64,000 nt of DNA from Paracidovorax anthurii (lineage in GTDB: Bacteria > Pseudomonadota > Gammaproteobacteria > Burkholderiales > Burkholderiaceae_C): contig NZ_QLTA01000002.1 of assembly GCF_003269065.1 (NCBI RefSeq), positions 62,001-126,000 of the forward strand. The letters run 5' to 3'. The position numbers and the translations under genes are program-made. Each line of letters opens with the position of its first letter. The first letter of the stretch is position 1. Shown one piece after another: positions 9,110 through 19,313 of the stretch. The notes under the pieces are model-generated. The model saw only the letters and a list, made by a program, of their open reading frames with translations. It was not told where the DNA came from and did not search any database.

Positions 9110-11701
9110 ATGTTGAAAGCCTACCGTGACCATGTGGCCGAGCGCGCCGCCCTGGGCATCCCGCCCCTGCCGCTCGATGCAAAGCAGGTCGCCGAACTGA
9201 TCGAGCTGATCAAGAACCCGCCCGCCGGGGAGGATGCGTTCCTGCTGGATCTGCTCACGCACCGCGTGCCCCCGGGCGTGGACGATGCCGCCAAGGTCAA
9301 GGCGAGCTTCCTGGCCGCCGTGGCGCACGGCGACATCGCCGTCGGCCTGGTCTCCAAGGCCAAGGCCACCGAGCTGCTGGGCACGATGGTGGGCGGCTAC
9401 AACGTGCACCCGCTGATCGAATTGCTGGACGACGCCGAGGTGGCCGGCGTGGCGGCCGACGCGCTGAAGAAGACGCTGCTGATGTTCGACTTCTTCAACG
9501 ACGTGGCGACCAAGGCCAAGGCCGGCAACGCCAAGGCCCAGGAAGTGATGAAGAGCTGGGCCGATGCCGAGTGGTTCACGAGCCGCCCCGAGGTCGAGAA
9601 GAAGATCACCGTGACCGTGTTCAAGGTGCCCGGCGAGACCAACACCGACGATCTCTCGCCCGCGCCCGATGCCTGGAGCCGCCCCGACATCCCGCTGCAC
9701 TACCTCGCCATGCTGAAGAACACGCGCCCCGACGCGGCCTTCAAGCCCGAGGAGGACGGCAAGCGCGGCCCGATGCAGTTCATCGAGGACCTGAAGAAGA
9801 AGGGCCACATCGTGGCCTACGTGGGCGACGTGGTGGGCACCGGTTCCAGCCGCAAGTCGGCCACCAACAGCGTGATCTGGGCCACGGGCCAGGACATCCC
9901 CTTCGTGCCCAACAAGCGCTTCGGCGGTGTGACGCTGGGCGGCAAGATCGCCCCGATCTTCTTCAACACGCAGGAAGATTCGGGCTCGCTGCCCATCGAG
10001 GTCGAGGTGTCCAATCTGGAGATGGGCGACGTGATCGACGTGCTGCCCTATGACGGCAAGCTCGTGAAGAACGGCGCCACCGTGGCCGAGTTCTCGCTCA
10101 AGAGCGACGTGCTGCTGGACGAAGTGCGCGCCGGCGGCCGCATCAACTTGATCATCGGCCGCTCGCTCACCGCCAAGGCGCGCGAGTTCCTGGGCCTGCC
10201 CGCATCCACCGTGTTCCGCCTGCCGCAGGCGCCGGCCGCTTCCACGGCGGGCTTCACGCTGGCGCAGAAGATGGTCGGCCGCGCCGTCGGCCTGCCTGAA
10301 GGCCAGGGCGTGCGCCCCGGTACCTATTGCGAGCCCAAGATGACCACCGTGGGCTCGCAGGACACCACCGGCCCGATGACGCGCGACGAGCTGAAGGACC
10401 TGGCCTGCCTGGGCTTCTCGGCCGACCTCGTGATGCAGTCGTTCTGCCACACGGCCGCCTATCCGAAGCCCGTGGACGTGAAGACCCACCGCGAGCTGCC
10501 GGCCTTCATCAGCAACCGCGGCGGTGTGGCCCTGCGCCCCGGCGACGGCGTGATCCACAGCTGGCTCAACCGCCTGCTGCTGCCCGACACCGTGGGCACG
10601 GGCGGCGACAGCCACACGCGCTTCCCGATCGGCATCTCGTTCCCCGCGGGCTCCGGCCTCGTGGCCTTCGGCGCCGCCACGGGCGTGATGCCGCTGGACA
10701 TGCCCGAGTCGGTGCTGGTGCGCTTCAAGGGCGAGATGCAACCCGGCGTGACGCTGCGCGACCTCGTGCACGCGATCCCGCTCTACGCTATCAAGGCCGG
10801 CCTGCTGACGGTGGCCAAGGCCGGCAAGAAGAACATCTTCTCGGGCCGCATCCTGGAGATCGAGGGCCTGCCCGAACTGAAGGTGGAGCAGGCGTTCGAG
10901 CTGTCCGATGCGTCGGCCGAGCGGTCCGCCGCCGGCTGCACGATCAAGCTGAATCCGGAGCCGATCAAGGAATACCTGAAGTCGAACGTCGTCCTGATGA
11001 AGAACATGATCGCCGACGGCTACGCGGACGCCAAGACCCTGGCCCGCCGCATCGAGAAGGTCGAGGCCTGGCTGGCCAAGCCCGACCTGCTCGAAGCCGA
11101 CAAGGACGCCGAGTACGCCGCCGTGATCGACATCGACCTGGCCGACATCCGGGAGCCCATCGTCTGCTGCCCGAACGACCCGGACGACGCCAAGTTCCTC
11201 TCCGAAGTGGCCGGCACCCCCATCGACGAGGCCTTCATCGGCTCGTGCATGACCAACATCGGCCACTTCCGCGCGGCGGCCAAGCTGCTGGGCGGCCAGC
11301 GCGACATTCCCGTCAAGCTGTGGGTGGCGCCGCCCACCAAGATGGACCAGAACGAGTTGATCAAGGAAGGCCACTACGCCGCCTTCGGCACGGCCGGCGC
11401 GCGCACCGAGATGCCGGGCTGCTCGCTGTGCATGGGCAACCAGGCGCAAGTGCGCGAGGGCGCGACGGTGATCTCCACCTCCACCCGCAACTTCCCCAAC
11501 CGCCTGGGCAAGAACACCAACGTGTTCCTGGGCTCGGCGGAGCTGTCGGCCATCGCCTCGCGCCTGGGCCGCCTGCCCACCAAGGAGGAATACCTCAAGG
11601 AGATGGGCGTCATCGACGCCGACAAGGCCAGCGTCTACCGCTACATGAACTTCGACCAGATCGAGGAATACGCGGACGCCGCCAAGTCCGTCGCGGCCTG
11701 A
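9110..11701 (+). CDS. acnB: Aconitate hydratase B
   Basis: Bifunctional aconitase / 2-methylisocitrate dehydratase (863 residues, full AcnB length) converting citrate to isocitrate. Domain order is typical of AcnB: an N-terminal HEAT-like domain ([16 protein letters not shown]...), a swivel domain (about 170-380), then the catalytic domains. The [4Fe-4S] ligands lie in [10 protein letters not shown] and [10 protein letters not shown], and the substrate segment [20 protein letters not shown] is intact. RBS GGAGAA precedes the ATG at 9110. A strong terminator follows at 11735. Confidence 0.98.
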   Translation: MLKAYRDHVAERAALGIPPLPLDAKQVAELIELIKNPPAGEDAFLLDLLTHRVPPGVDDAAKVKASFLAAVAHGDIAVGLVSKAKATELLGTMVGGYNVHPLIELLDDAEVAGVAADALKKTLLMFDFFNDVATKAKAGNAKAQEVMKSWADAEWFTSRPEVEKKITVTVFKVPGETNTDDLSPAPDAWSRPDIPLHYLAMLKNTRPDAAFKPEEDGKRGPMQFIEDLKKKGHIVAYVGDVVGTGSSRKSATNSVIWATGQDIPFVPNKRFGGVTLGGKIAPIFFNTQEDSGSLPIEVEVSNLEMGDVIDVLPYDGKLVKNGATVAEFSLKSDVLLDEVRAGGRINLIIGRSLTAKAREFLGLPASTVFRLPQAPAASTAGFTLAQKMVGRAVGLPEGQGVRPGTYCEPKMTTVGSQDTTGPMTRDELKDLACLGFSADLVMQSFCHTAAYPKPVDVKTHRELPAFISNRGGVALRPGDGVIHSWLNRLLLPDTVGTGGDSHTRFPIGISFPAGSGLVAFGAATGVMPLDMPESVLVRFKGEMQPGVTLRDLVHAIPLYAIKAGLLTVAKAGKKNIFSGRILEIEGLPELKVEQAFELSDASAERSAAGCTIKLNPEPIKEYLKSNVVLMKNMIADGYADAKTLARRIEKVEAWLAKPDLLEADKDAEYAAVIDIDLADIREPIVCCPNDPDDAKFLSEVAGTPIDEAFIGSCMTNIGHFRAAAKLLGGQRDIPVKLWVAPPTKMDQNELIKEGHYAAFGTAGARTEMPGCSLCMGNQAQVREGATVISTSTRNFPNRLGKNTNVFLGSAELSAIASRLGRLPTKEEYLKEMGVIDADKASVYRYMNFDQIEEYADAAKSVAA

Positions 11702-11734
11702 GGCCCGGCTGCGACTGAAGCGCCGCGCAAGCAA

Positions 11735-11765
11735 CGGCCCGGGGAGCGATCCCCGGGCCGTTTTT
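11735..11765 (+). terminator. Intrinsic terminator of acnB
   Basis: A perfect 10-base-pair GC stem (CGGCCCGGGG / CCCCGGGCCG) with six-base loop AGCGAT, immediately followed by TTTTT, 33 bases after the acnB stop. It separates acnB from the SbmA-like gene. Confidence 0.93.
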
Positions 11766-11865
11766 GCGTCGCCCCCGGGCGGGCCCGGCGGCGCCGCGCG
11801 GCGATGGAACGAACCTGCGGCGCACGGGTCGCAGGAGGCAGAACCACGACAACAAGCTCCCCCCC

Positions 11866-12861
11866 ATGTTCAAGTCCTTCTTCCTGTCTCGCCGCTGGTG
11901 GCCCTGGTCGGTCCTCGGCTCGCTCGCCATCCTGCTGTCCACGTGGTATCGCGTCGAACTCGACGTGCAGATCAACGACTGGTTCGGCAGCTTCTACGAC
12001 CTGGTGCAGAAGGGGCTGGGCCAGCCCGGCAGCATCACGATGGAGGAGTTCTGGCGGCAGCTCTCCACCTTCACGCACGTGGCCATGCTGTACGTGACGA
12101 CGGCGGTGCTGGTGGACTTCTTCTCCAAGCACTACATCTTCCGCTGGCGCCAGGCGATGAACGAGCACTACATGGCCGCCTGGCCCCGGCTGCGCCACAT
12201 CGAGGGCGCGGCGCAGCGGGTGCAGGAAGACACGATGCGCTTCGCCCGCATCATGGAAGACCTGGGGCTGAGCTTCATGCGCAGCCTGATGACGCTGGGG
12301 GCCTTCCTGCCCATCCTGTGGGTGCTCTCGGACAAGGTGACGGCCCTGCCGGTGCTGGGCGCCGTGCCGCATTCGCTGGTCTGGGTGGCGCTCATCTGGG
12401 CGCTGGGCGGCACGCTGCTGCTGGCGCTGGTGGGCGTGCGGCTGCCGGGGCTGGAGTTCCAGAACCAGCGCGTGGAGGCGGCCTACCGCAAGGAACTGGT
12501 GCTGGGCGAGGACGACGCCGCGCGCGCCTCGCCGCCCACGGCCGCCGCGCTGTTCCAGGACGTGCGGCGCAACTACTTCCGGCTGTTCTTCCACTACCTG
12601 TATTTCGACGTCGTGAAGTGGTCGTACCTGCAGGTGAGCGTGCTCGTGCCGCTGGTGGCGCTCGGGCCCACGCTGGTGGCGGGCGCGATCACCCTGGGGG
12701 TGATGCAGCAGATCGCGCGAGCCTTCGACAAGGTGCTCGACTCGTTCCAGTTCCTGGTGCTGAACTGGAGCACGGTGGTGGAGCAGATCTCGGTCTACAA
12801 GCGCCTGCGTGCCTTCGAGCGGCAGATGGCGGCCCCGGCGGTGGAGGGGCTGGCGGGTTGA
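11866..12861 (+). CDS. SbmA/BacA-like peptide transporter (short form)
   Basis: Inner-membrane protein of the SbmA/BacA family, which imports peptides and related antibiotics using the proton gradient. It retains long family-specific segments: FRWRQAMNEHYMAAWPRLRH, EGAAQRVQEDTMRFAR, LPGLEFQNQRVEAAYRKELV and GEDDAARASPPT. At 331 residues it is about 75 shorter than E. coli SbmA as I recall it: the N-terminal helical section before RWWPWSVLGSLAIL is absent. The ATG at 11866 (MFKSFFLSRRW) fits; the in-frame upstream stretch has no hydrophobic segment and overlaps the acnB terminator, so truncation at the N terminus is real. Function may be altered. Confidence 0.88.
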   Translation: MFKSFFLSRRWWPWSVLGSLAILLSTWYRVELDVQINDWFGSFYDLVQKGLGQPGSITMEEFWRQLSTFTHVAMLYVTTAVLVDFFSKHYIFRWRQAMNEHYMAAWPRLRHIEGAAQRVQEDTMRFARIMEDLGLSFMRSLMTLGAFLPILWVLSDKVTALPVLGAVPHSLVWVALIWALGGTLLLALVGVRLPGLEFQNQRVEAAYRKELVLGEDDAARASPPTAAALFQDVRRNYFRLFFHYLYFDVVKWSYLQVSVLVPLVALGPTLVAGAITLGVMQQIARAFDKVLDSFQFLVLNWSTVVEQISVYKRLRAFERQMAAPAVEGLAG

Positions 12862-12884
12862 TTTGCTATATTTTTAATAGCTAA
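12862..12884. repeat. GCTAT-loop-ATAGC element between convergent genes
   Basis: TTTGCTATATTTTTAATAGC: short AT-rich hairpin (GCTAT / ATAGC with a seven-base loop) directly after the SbmA-like stop codon and 11 bases before the convergent trhP stop. Similar elements occur at 36394 and 61597. Probably acts as a weak bidirectional terminator; it also looks like a dispersed repeat. Confidence 0.55.
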
Positions 12885-12895
12885 CTATGTAATAT

Positions 12896-14290
12896 TTACG
12901 GCGACATGGGGGCGTTTTCATTCAAGATTCGTGCAAGGAGGGCCCCTTGCGCGGGGGCTTCTAGGGGGATGCGCACCCGCAGCGGGTTGCCCGCCGCGAT
13001 CTGCAGCGGGGCGCCGTCCAGCGCCGCGTGCATCCGCGCCAGCCGCACGGTGCGGTTGCCCTCGGGGTGGATCACTTCCAGCAGGTCGCCCACCGCGAAG
13101 CGGTTGCGGGTCTCCACCTCGGCCCACCCGTCGCCTGTGGCGACCACCTCGCCCACGAACTGGCTGCGCAGCGGCCGGGAACTGCCCGTTTCGTAGTTCT
13201 GCAGGTCCTGCGCGGGGCGGCGCTGCAGGAAGCCGGCGGTGTAGCCCCGGTGCGCGAGGCCGTCCAGCTCGGTGAGCAGGCCCGGGTCGAAGGGCCGGCC
13301 GGCCACGGCGTCGTCGATGGCGCGGCGGTACACCTGCGCCGTGCGCGCGACGTAGTAGCGGCTCTTGGTGCGGCCCTCGATCTTGAGCGAATCCACCCCG
13401 ATCTCCACCAGGCGCCGCACGTGCTCCACCGCGCGCAGGTCGCGGCTGTTGAGGATGTAGGTGCCGTGCTCGTCCTCCATCACCGGCAGCAGCTCGCCGG
13501 GGCGCTCCTTCTCCTCCAGCAGATAGACCTGGTCCGCGAGGGGATGGCGGGCCGTACCCCCGCGCGCGGCGAAGGCGGCGTCGGCCTCGCCGCGCTCGGC
13601 GTGCGGGTCGAAGCCGTCCGCGATCCGCGCGGGCATCACTTCGCCGCTGTCGGTGGCGTCGGTGCCGGCGCCGGCCGCGTAGCTCCAGCGGCAGGCGTTG
13701 GTGCAGGTGCCCTGGTTGGCATCGCGCCGGTTGAAGTAGCCCGAGAGCAGGCAGCGGCCCGAATAGGCGATGCACAGCGCGCCGTGCACGAACACTTCCA
13801 GCTCGATGTCGGGGCACTGCTGGCGGATGCCGTCGATCTCGTCCAGGCCCAGCTCGCGCGAGAGGATGATGCGCGCGAGGCCCAGGCGCTGCCAGAACTT
13901 CACCGCCATCGCGTTCACCGTGTTGGCCTGCACCGAGAGGTGGATGGGCATCTCTGGCCAGCGCTCGCGCACCAGCATGATGAGGCCGGGGTCGGCCATG
14001 ATGAGGGCATCGGGCGCGAGCGCGATCACGGGCTCGATGTCGCGCAGGTAGGTGCGCACCTTGTCGTCGTGCGGCAGCAGGTTGCTGGTCACGAAGAACT
14101 TGCGGCCGCGCGCATGCGCCTCGCGGATGCCCTGGCCGATCTGCTCCAGGCGGAACTCGTTGTTGCGCGCGCGCAGCGAATAGCGCGGCTGGCCCGCATA
14201 GACGGCGTCGGCGCCGAAGTCGTAGGCCGCGCGCATCTTGTCGAGGGAGCCTGCGGGCAGCAGCAGTTCGGGGGCGGTGGGGTTGGGCAT
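12896..14290 (-). CDS. trhP: U32-family tRNA hydroxylation protein TrhP (YegQ-like)
   Basis: 464 residues of the peptidase U32 family, YegQ/TrhP branch. TrhP helps make 5-hydroxyuridine at the wobble position of tRNAs using prephenate. Visible: LLLPAGSLDKMRAAYDFGADAVY at the N terminus, then CIAYSGRCLLSGYFNRRDAN and QGTCTNACRW, which hold the Cys cluster shared by the family, and SLKIEGRTKSRYYVA. A C-terminal domain (about 370-464) follows. The ATG at 14290 gives MPNPTAPELLLPAG; longer readings enter the neighbouring intergenic DNA. Convergent with the SbmA-like gene. Confidence 0.88.
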   Translation of the reverse strand: MPNPTAPELLLPAGSLDKMRAAYDFGADAVYAGQPRYSLRARNNEFRLEQIGQGIREAHARGRKFFVTSNLLPHDDKVRTYLRDIEPVIALAPDALIMADPGLIMLVRERWPEMPIHLSVQANTVNAMAVKFWQRLGLARIILSRELGLDEIDGIRQQCPDIELEVFVHGALCIAYSGRCLLSGYFNRRDANQGTCTNACRWSYAAGAGTDATDSGEVMPARIADGFDPHAERGEADAAFAARGGTARHPLADQVYLLEEKERPGELLPVMEDEHGTYILNSRDLRAVEHVRRLVEIGVDSLKIEGRTKSRYYVARTAQVYRRAIDDAVAGRPFDPGLLTELDGLAHRGYTAGFLQRRPAQDLQNYETGSSRPLRSQFVGEVVATGDGWAEVETRNRFAVGDLLEVIHPEGNRTVRLARMHAALDGAPLQIAAGNPLRVRIPLEAPAQGALLARILNENAPMSP

Positions 14291-14423
14291 GGCGGGTGTC
14301 CTGGGTCTGGGCGCGCGGTCCGCAAGGTCTGCAGGGGCGCGCGGCAAAGCGCGCGATTCTGCGGCGCGGTGGCGCCCGGTGCCTTGATCCAGGGCAAGCC
14401 CCGGGCGGGGCGGACCGCCTGTG

Positions 14424-15305
14424 TCAGCCCGCGGCGAGGTGGTCCAGCAGCGCCCTGGCGTGGGTGGACAGGGCCTGCGCATCGGCGCGAACGCAAAGTA
14501 CCAGCTCCCGCGCGGCCCACGGGTCGGTGAGAGCCACGCGCTGCACGCCGGTGCTGCGGGCCAGCCGGAGGGCCGAGGCGCGCGGCACGATGGCCACGAG
14601 CCCCGCGCCCAGGCCCACGAGCCGGCACACGGCATCGACGTGCTGCAGGCGCGCGCGGTAGCGCAGCCGCTGGCCCTGGCGCCGTGCCTGGCGCGCGAGG
14701 TGGGTCTGCAGCGCGCTGTCTTCGGGCAGGCCGGCGAAGTCCTCGTCCGCCGCGTCCGCCAGGGCGATGGCGCCGCGCGCGGCCAGCCGGTGTCCCCGGG
14801 GCACGACGAGCACCAGCGGGTCGGCCACGAACGGGCGCACCGCCAGGCCCTGCAGGTCGGCGGCGCGCGAGGCGATGCCGATGTCGCACAGCCCGTCCCG
14901 CACGCCATCGGCCACGTCGTCGCTGCCGCGCTCCTGGGCGTCCACCGCCGTGCTCGGGTGCGCCGCCAGGAAGGCGGCGAGCGGCCCGGGCAGGTGTTCG
15001 CTCATCGCGGAGGTGTTGCAGAGCATGCGCACGTGGCCCGACAGGCCGGCGCCGAGTTCGCCGCGCAGCCGCTCCATCTGCTGCAGCACGGCGCGCGCAT
15101 GGTGCGCCAGCGTCTGGCCCGCGGCCGTGGCGCGCACCCCGCGTGGCCCGCGCACCAGCAGCGGCGCACCGAGCGCCTGCTCCATGGCGACGATTCGCTC
15201 GCTGGCCGATGCCAGCGAGAGGTGGGTGCGCTCCGCGCCCGCCGTGATCGTGCCGGCCTCGTGCACGTGGAGGAAGAGCTGCAGGTCGGTGAGGTCGAAG
15301 CGCAT
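14424..15305 (-). CDS. LysR-family transcriptional regulator
   Basis: 293 residues: N-terminal winged HTH (MRFDLTDLQLFLHVHEAGTI, then SLASASERIVAMEQALG) and a periplasmic-binding-like effector domain (about 90-290). The ATG at 15305 puts the HTH at the very N terminus as in all LysR proteins. It is divergent from a TauE/SafE-type permease (start 15450), and the 144-base gap is the likely control region. LysR proteins often regulate the divergent neighbour, so the permease is the best target guess. Confidence 0.9.
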   Translation of the reverse strand: MRFDLTDLQLFLHVHEAGTITAGAERTHLSLASASERIVAMEQALGAPLLVRGPRGVRATAAGQTLAHHARAVLQQMERLRGELGAGLSGHVRMLCNTSAMSEHLPGPLAAFLAAHPSTAVDAQERGSDDVADGVRDGLCDIGIASRAADLQGLAVRPFVADPLVLVVPRGHRLAARGAIALADAADEDFAGLPEDSALQTHLARQARRQGQRLRYRARLQHVDAVCRLVGLGAGLVAIVPRASALRLARSTGVQRVALTDPWAARELVLCVRADAQALSTHARALLDHLAAG

Positions 15306-15449
15306 GCCGCACGCTACCACGCCGGTGCCTTCCTGCCTTCGGCGGCGCCGAAGCCGGGCCACGGAACATCCGCATGGTGCGCGACCGCCGGGCCTCCCAG
15401 AATCGCCGCACTGCGCTGCTGGTGGCGCAGCGGACGCAGGAGCGCAGGC

Positions 15450-16223
15450 ATGGCAGGAGCGGCAGGGATGGGATCGGTGGTGGCGGCCATGCCGCTGGGC
15501 ATGGCCTGCGCGGCGGCACTGGTGTTCATGCTGGCGGGCATGGTGAAGGGCGTGGTCGGGCTGGGCCTGCCCACCGTCTCCATGGCGCTGCTCGCGCTCT
15601 GGATGCCGCCCGCGCAGGCCGCGGCGCTGCTGGTCGTGCCCTCGCTCGCCACCAACCTCTGGCAGATGCGGCCCTGGCGCGACGCGCCCGCGCTGCTGCG
15701 GCGGCATGCCGGGCTGCAGGTGGGCATCTGCGCCGGCACCTGGGCGGGAGCATGGTGGCTGGGTGCGCCCCAGGGCGCGGGCGCCCGCATGGCGCTGGGA
15801 GCGGCGCTCATCGCCTATGCGGGGTGGTCGCTCGCGGGCGTGCGCCTGCCCCCGGTGCCCGGGCGGTACCAGCGCTGGCTGGGGGTGCCCGTGGGGGCGG
15901 TGACGGGCGCCATCACGGCCGCGACGGGCGTGTTCGTCGTGCCGGCCGTACCTTATCTGCAGGCGCTGGGCCTGCAGCGCGACGCGCTCGTGCAGGCGAT
16001 GGGGCTGGGCTTCACGGTCTCCACGATCGCGCTGGGCGCGGGCCTCGCATCGCAGGCCAGCCTGCCTCCCGCCACGCTGGCAGCCTCGGTGCTGCTGCTG
16101 GCTCCGGCCATCGTGGGCATGGCGCTCGGCGCACGCCTGCGGCGCCACCTGTCGCCGGAGGCGTTCCGGCGCTGCCTCATGGCGGGGCTGCTGGTGCTGG
16201 GGCTGGGCATGCTGCTGGGGTAG
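15450..16223 (+). CDS. TauE/SafE-family sulfite/anion exporter-like permease
   Basis: Integral membrane protein (257 residues) with seven to eight hydrophobic segments in two similar halves. Family hallmarks are the early MVKGVVGLGLPTVSMALLALWM segment and the later TGAITAATGVFVVPAVPYLQALGL segment. TauE/SafE proteins move sulfite, sulfoacetate or other small anions. The ATG at 15450 is preceded by an AGGAGCG ribosome site. Divergent from a LysR gene. The substrate cannot be read from the sequence. Confidence 0.85.
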   Translation: MAGAAGMGSVVAAMPLGMACAAALVFMLAGMVKGVVGLGLPTVSMALLALWMPPAQAAALLVVPSLATNLWQMRPWRDAPALLRRHAGLQVGICAGTWAGAWWLGAPQGAGARMALGAALIAYAGWSLAGVRLPPVPGRYQRWLGVPVGAVTGAITAATGVFVVPAVPYLQALGLQRDALVQAMGLGFTVSTIALGAGLASQASLPPATLAASVLLLAPAIVGMALGARLRRHLSPEAFRRCLMAGLLVLGLGMLLG

Positions 16224-16279
16224 GCGAGACCTGCGCGCTCTGCTGGCGGGCGCCGGCGGCCTGCTGGATCAAGCATGGC

Positions 16280-17608
16280 CTAGAAGTCGGCCACCTTGCC
16301 CCAGGACGAGCTGCTGAACCGCTCCGGCCGGTACGGCGCGGGATCGAAGATCGGCATCGCGCCCGTGACCAGGTCGGCGATCAGGTGCCCGGCCCCGGGG
16401 CCGATGCCGAAGCCGTGGCCGGAAAAGCCCGCCGCCAGGATGAAGCCCCCGATGCCGGGCACTTCGCCGATACCGGGCACGCCGTCGGGCGTGCTGTCCA
16501 CGAATCCGGCCCAGGCGTTGGCGATGCCGGCGTCCTTCAGGGCCGGCAGCAGTTCGACGGCACGCTGGTGCGTCTGCCGGACGGCCACGGGGTCGGGGCG
16601 GGGGTCGAGGACGCGCACGCGCTCCATGGGCGTGGGCGCATCGAGCCGCCACCGCGCCAGCGTCTCGTGCCCCGCGCGCAGGCCTTCGAGGCCCCCGGGG
16701 CGGATGTTGCGCCACCGCTTCGCGAACATGGGCACGAACTGCGGGGCGAAGCGCAGGAGCTGCGGCGTCAGGTCCACGCGCCCCCGGCCGCTGATGGCCA
16801 GTGCGTAGCTGCCGTCGCTGCGGCGGGTGGCGGAGACGCGCGCGGTGTGCAGGGCGTCCGGCAGGCCCGCGCCCTCCTGCGGCAGCACGCGGACGATGGA
16901 CTGGCGCACCGTGGCGAGCGGGAACCGGATGCCGAGCTGGCGGCAGAACGAAGACGCCCAGGCACCGCCCGAGAACACCACCGAGCGGGTGCGGATGGTG
17001 CCGGCCTCGGTCACGACGCCGCAGACCTGGCCGCCCTGCACCTCGATGCCGCGGGCCGCGCAGTGCTGGTGCACGCTGCCGCCGAGCTTCTGCAGGGCCG
17101 CGGCCACCGCCGGCGCGGCCTTGGAGGGATCGGCCGTGCCGTCGCTCGGCGAGAAGACGCCGCCCCGCCAGGCCCGGCCCGTCGCCCGTCCGCGTTCCGT
17201 GGCCTGCGGGCCGCTCAGCATGTGGGTGGTGACGCCCATGGTCTTCGCGAAATCCCGCCAGTTCGCCCAGCGGGACAGCTCGGCCTCGTCATCGCTCAGG
17301 TACAGCAGCCCGCAGCGGTGGAAGCCCGTGTCCTCGCCGGTGTCCGCGATGAACTGCTCCCAGAGATCGAGGCTGCGGGTGGCCATGGGCAGCTCGCGCG
17401 CGTCGCGGTTCTGCTGGCGGCACCAGCCCCAGTTGCGGCTCGATTGCTCGGCCCCGATCCGGCCCTTCTCGACGAGCGCGACCGAGAGCCCGCGCCGGGC
17501 GAGGTAGTAGGCGGCGAAGACACCCACGATGCCGCCGCCGATCACCACGGCGTCGGCGTGGCCCGGCAGGCCGGGTGAGTTGTCGATGGAACGCAGTGGC
17601 TGGCGCAT
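16280..17608 (-). CDS. FAD-dependent amine/amino-acid oxidoreductase (DAO family)
   Basis: 442 residues. An N-terminal Rossmann motif (AVVIGGGIVGVFAAYYLARR followed by GLSVALVEKG), then RNWGWCRQQNRD, and a C-terminal DAO segment (GFVDSTPDGVPGIGEVPGIG, then FILAAGFSGHGFGIGPG). Such enzymes oxidise secondary amines or D-amino acids to an imine/aldehyde. It lies 63 bases downstream of an aldehyde dehydrogenase in the same direction, which suggests an amine-to-aldehyde-to-acid degradation pair. The substrate is not identifiable. Confidence 0.88.
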   Translation of the reverse strand: MRQPLRSIDNSPGLPGHADAVVIGGGIVGVFAAYYLARRGLSVALVEKGRIGAEQSSRNWGWCRQQNRDARELPMATRSLDLWEQFIADTGEDTGFHRCGLLYLSDDEAELSRWANWRDFAKTMGVTTHMLSGPQATERGRATGRAWRGGVFSPSDGTADPSKAAPAVAAALQKLGGSVHQHCAARGIEVQGGQVCGVVTEAGTIRTRSVVFSGGAWASSFCRQLGIRFPLATVRQSIVRVLPQEGAGLPDALHTARVSATRRSDGSYALAISGRGRVDLTPQLLRFAPQFVPMFAKRWRNIRPGGLEGLRAGHETLARWRLDAPTPMERVRVLDPRPDPVAVRQTHQRAVELLPALKDAGIANAWAGFVDSTPDGVPGIGEVPGIGGFILAAGFSGHGFGIGPGAGHLIADLVTGAMPIFDPAPYRPERFSSSSWGKVADF

Positions 17609-17671
17609 CAGGGGCTTTCGTGGATCGTTTCGGGCCGTGGCCTGGCGCCACGAACAGGTTGGGCGGCGCTT

Positions 17672-19168
17672 TCAGCGGTGCCCGGCGGCGGCGGGCGCAG
17701 CATCGGTGGCCGGCTCCAGGCCGAGGATGGCCTTGGTCTCCAGGTACTCTTCGAAGCCTTCCTGGCCGTACTCGCGCCCGTTGCCCGAACGCTTGTAGCC
17801 GCCGAAAGGCGCCTGCGGGTTCCAGGCGGGATAGTTGATGTGCACCTGCCCGGAGCGGATTCTGGCCGCGACCGCGCGCGCGGCCCCGGCGTCCTGGCTC
17901 TGGACGTGCGCGCCCAGGCCGTAGTCGGTGCCGTTGGCGATCTCCACGGCCTCGTCCACGCTGTCGTAGGGGATCAGGGCAAGCACCGGACCGAAGATCT
18001 CCTCCTGCGCGATCCGCATCTGCGGCGCGACGTCGGAGAAGACGGTCGGGCGCGCGTAGAAGCCCCGTGCGAGGCCCTCGGGCCGGCCGGGCCCCCCGCA
18101 GACCAGCCGCGCGCCCTCGGCGATCCCCACGCCGATCATCTCCTGTACGCGGTGGAACTGCGCGCGGTTGGCCAGGGGGCCGTGCGTGGTCTCCGGTGAC
18201 CGTGGGTCGCCCACGACGAGGCGCGAGACCGCTTCGCGGGCGAGCTGCTCGACCGCGCCGAGGTGCGCGCGCGGCACGATCATGCGCGTGGGGGCGCTGC
18301 AGGACTGGCCTACATTGCGGAATGCCGCTGCCACGCCCCCGGACACGGCGCGCGCGAGGTCGGCGTCCGGAAGAAGGATGTTGGGCGATTTGCCGCCCAG
18401 CTCCTGGGCCACGCGCTTGACCGTCGGCGCGGCCGCCTGCGCCACGAGGACCCCGGCACGCGTCGAGCCCGTGATCGAGACCATGTCCACGTCGGGGTGC
18501 GAGGCCAGCGCGGCGCCGACCTCCGGCCCCGTGCCGCTCACGAGATTGAACACCCCTGCGGGAAGGCCGGCGTCCCGCAGCACCTCGGCGAGAAGCACCG
18601 CGCTGAACGGCGAGAGTTCGCTGGGCTTGAGGACCACCGTACAGCCGGCCGCCAATGCCGGCCCGACCTTGGCCGTGATCTGGTAGAGGGGCCAGTTCCA
18701 CGGCGTGATCAGGCTGCACACGCCGATGGCCTCGCGCGCGATGTCGATGTCACCGCGGCGCGTGGCGAAGGCATAGGTGGCCGCGAGATCCCGGGCCACC
18801 CGGATGTGCTCCGCCGCGGACGGTACCTGCACGCTGCGCGCCGAAGCGATGGCGGCGCCCATTTCCAGCGAGATCGTCTGGGCGAAAAGCTCGGCCCGCT
18901 CCAGAATCAGGCCATGTACGCGATCGAGCAGCGCGGCACGCTGCCGCGGCGCCGTCGCGGACCAGGCGGCGAAGGCCCGCCGGGCCGCTTGCACCGCGGC
19001 GGAGACATCCTGCGCGTCGCCCAGCACGATCTCCGCCACGGGTTCTTCGGTGGACGGGTCGATGACGCTGGAGCGGTCCTGGCCGTGGGGCCGCACCCAG
19101 TCGCCGCCGATGAAGATGCGGTCCAGAAGGCCGGCGCTGGAGAGGCGATCGATGAGGGACGAGGGCAT
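17672..19168 (-). CDS. NAD(P)-dependent aldehyde dehydrogenase
   Basis: 498 residues of the ALDH superfamily. Cofactor region ITPWNWPLYQITAKVGPALAAG, catalytic Glu in VAQELGGKSPNI, catalytic Cys in FRNVGQSCSAPTRM, and the C-terminal PFGGYKRSGNGREYGQEG are all present. The ATG at 19168 (MPSSLIDRL) gives the standard length; a start 23 codons upstream adds a non-family tail. Upstream of a DAO-type oxidase, it probably oxidises the aldehyde that enzyme releases. No regulator gene is adjacent. Confidence 0.92.
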   Translation of the reverse strand: MPSSLIDRLSSAGLLDRIFIGGDWVRPHGQDRSSVIDPSTEEPVAEIVLGDAQDVSAAVQAARRAFAAWSATAPRQRAALLDRVHGLILERAELFAQTISLEMGAAIASARSVQVPSAAEHIRVARDLAATYAFATRRGDIDIAREAIGVCSLITPWNWPLYQITAKVGPALAAGCTVVLKPSELSPFSAVLLAEVLRDAGLPAGVFNLVSGTGPEVGAALASHPDVDMVSITGSTRAGVLVAQAAAPTVKRVAQELGGKSPNILLPDADLARAVSGGVAAAFRNVGQSCSAPTRMIVPRAHLGAVEQLAREAVSRLVVGDPRSPETTHGPLANRAQFHRVQEMIGVGIAEGARLVCGGPGRPEGLARGFYARPTVFSDVAPQMRIAQEEIFGPVLALIPYDSVDEAVEIANGTDYGLGAHVQSQDAGAARAVAARIRSGQVHINYPAWNPQAPFGGYKRSGNGREYGQEGFEEYLETKAILGLEPATDAAPAAAGHR

Positions 19169-19313
19169 GCGGCGGTTCCTGGCTGCGACAGGGAAGCCCG
19201 GACGGGGTTCCCGGAAACGCAGTATCGACCTGTCCACCGCCGAGTGGATTCACCCGGGCAAAACTCGGCATGAAGCAGAACTTCAGGCCCCCATCACGGC
19301 AGAAAAGCGCAAT

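Noticed and set aside
8150-11734. A 1194-codon open frame on the minus strand opposite acnB and its upstream genes
   Set aside because: It is antisense to well-supported genes (acnB and the exported protein), has a composition typical of GC-rich shadow frames, and shows no recognisable domain.
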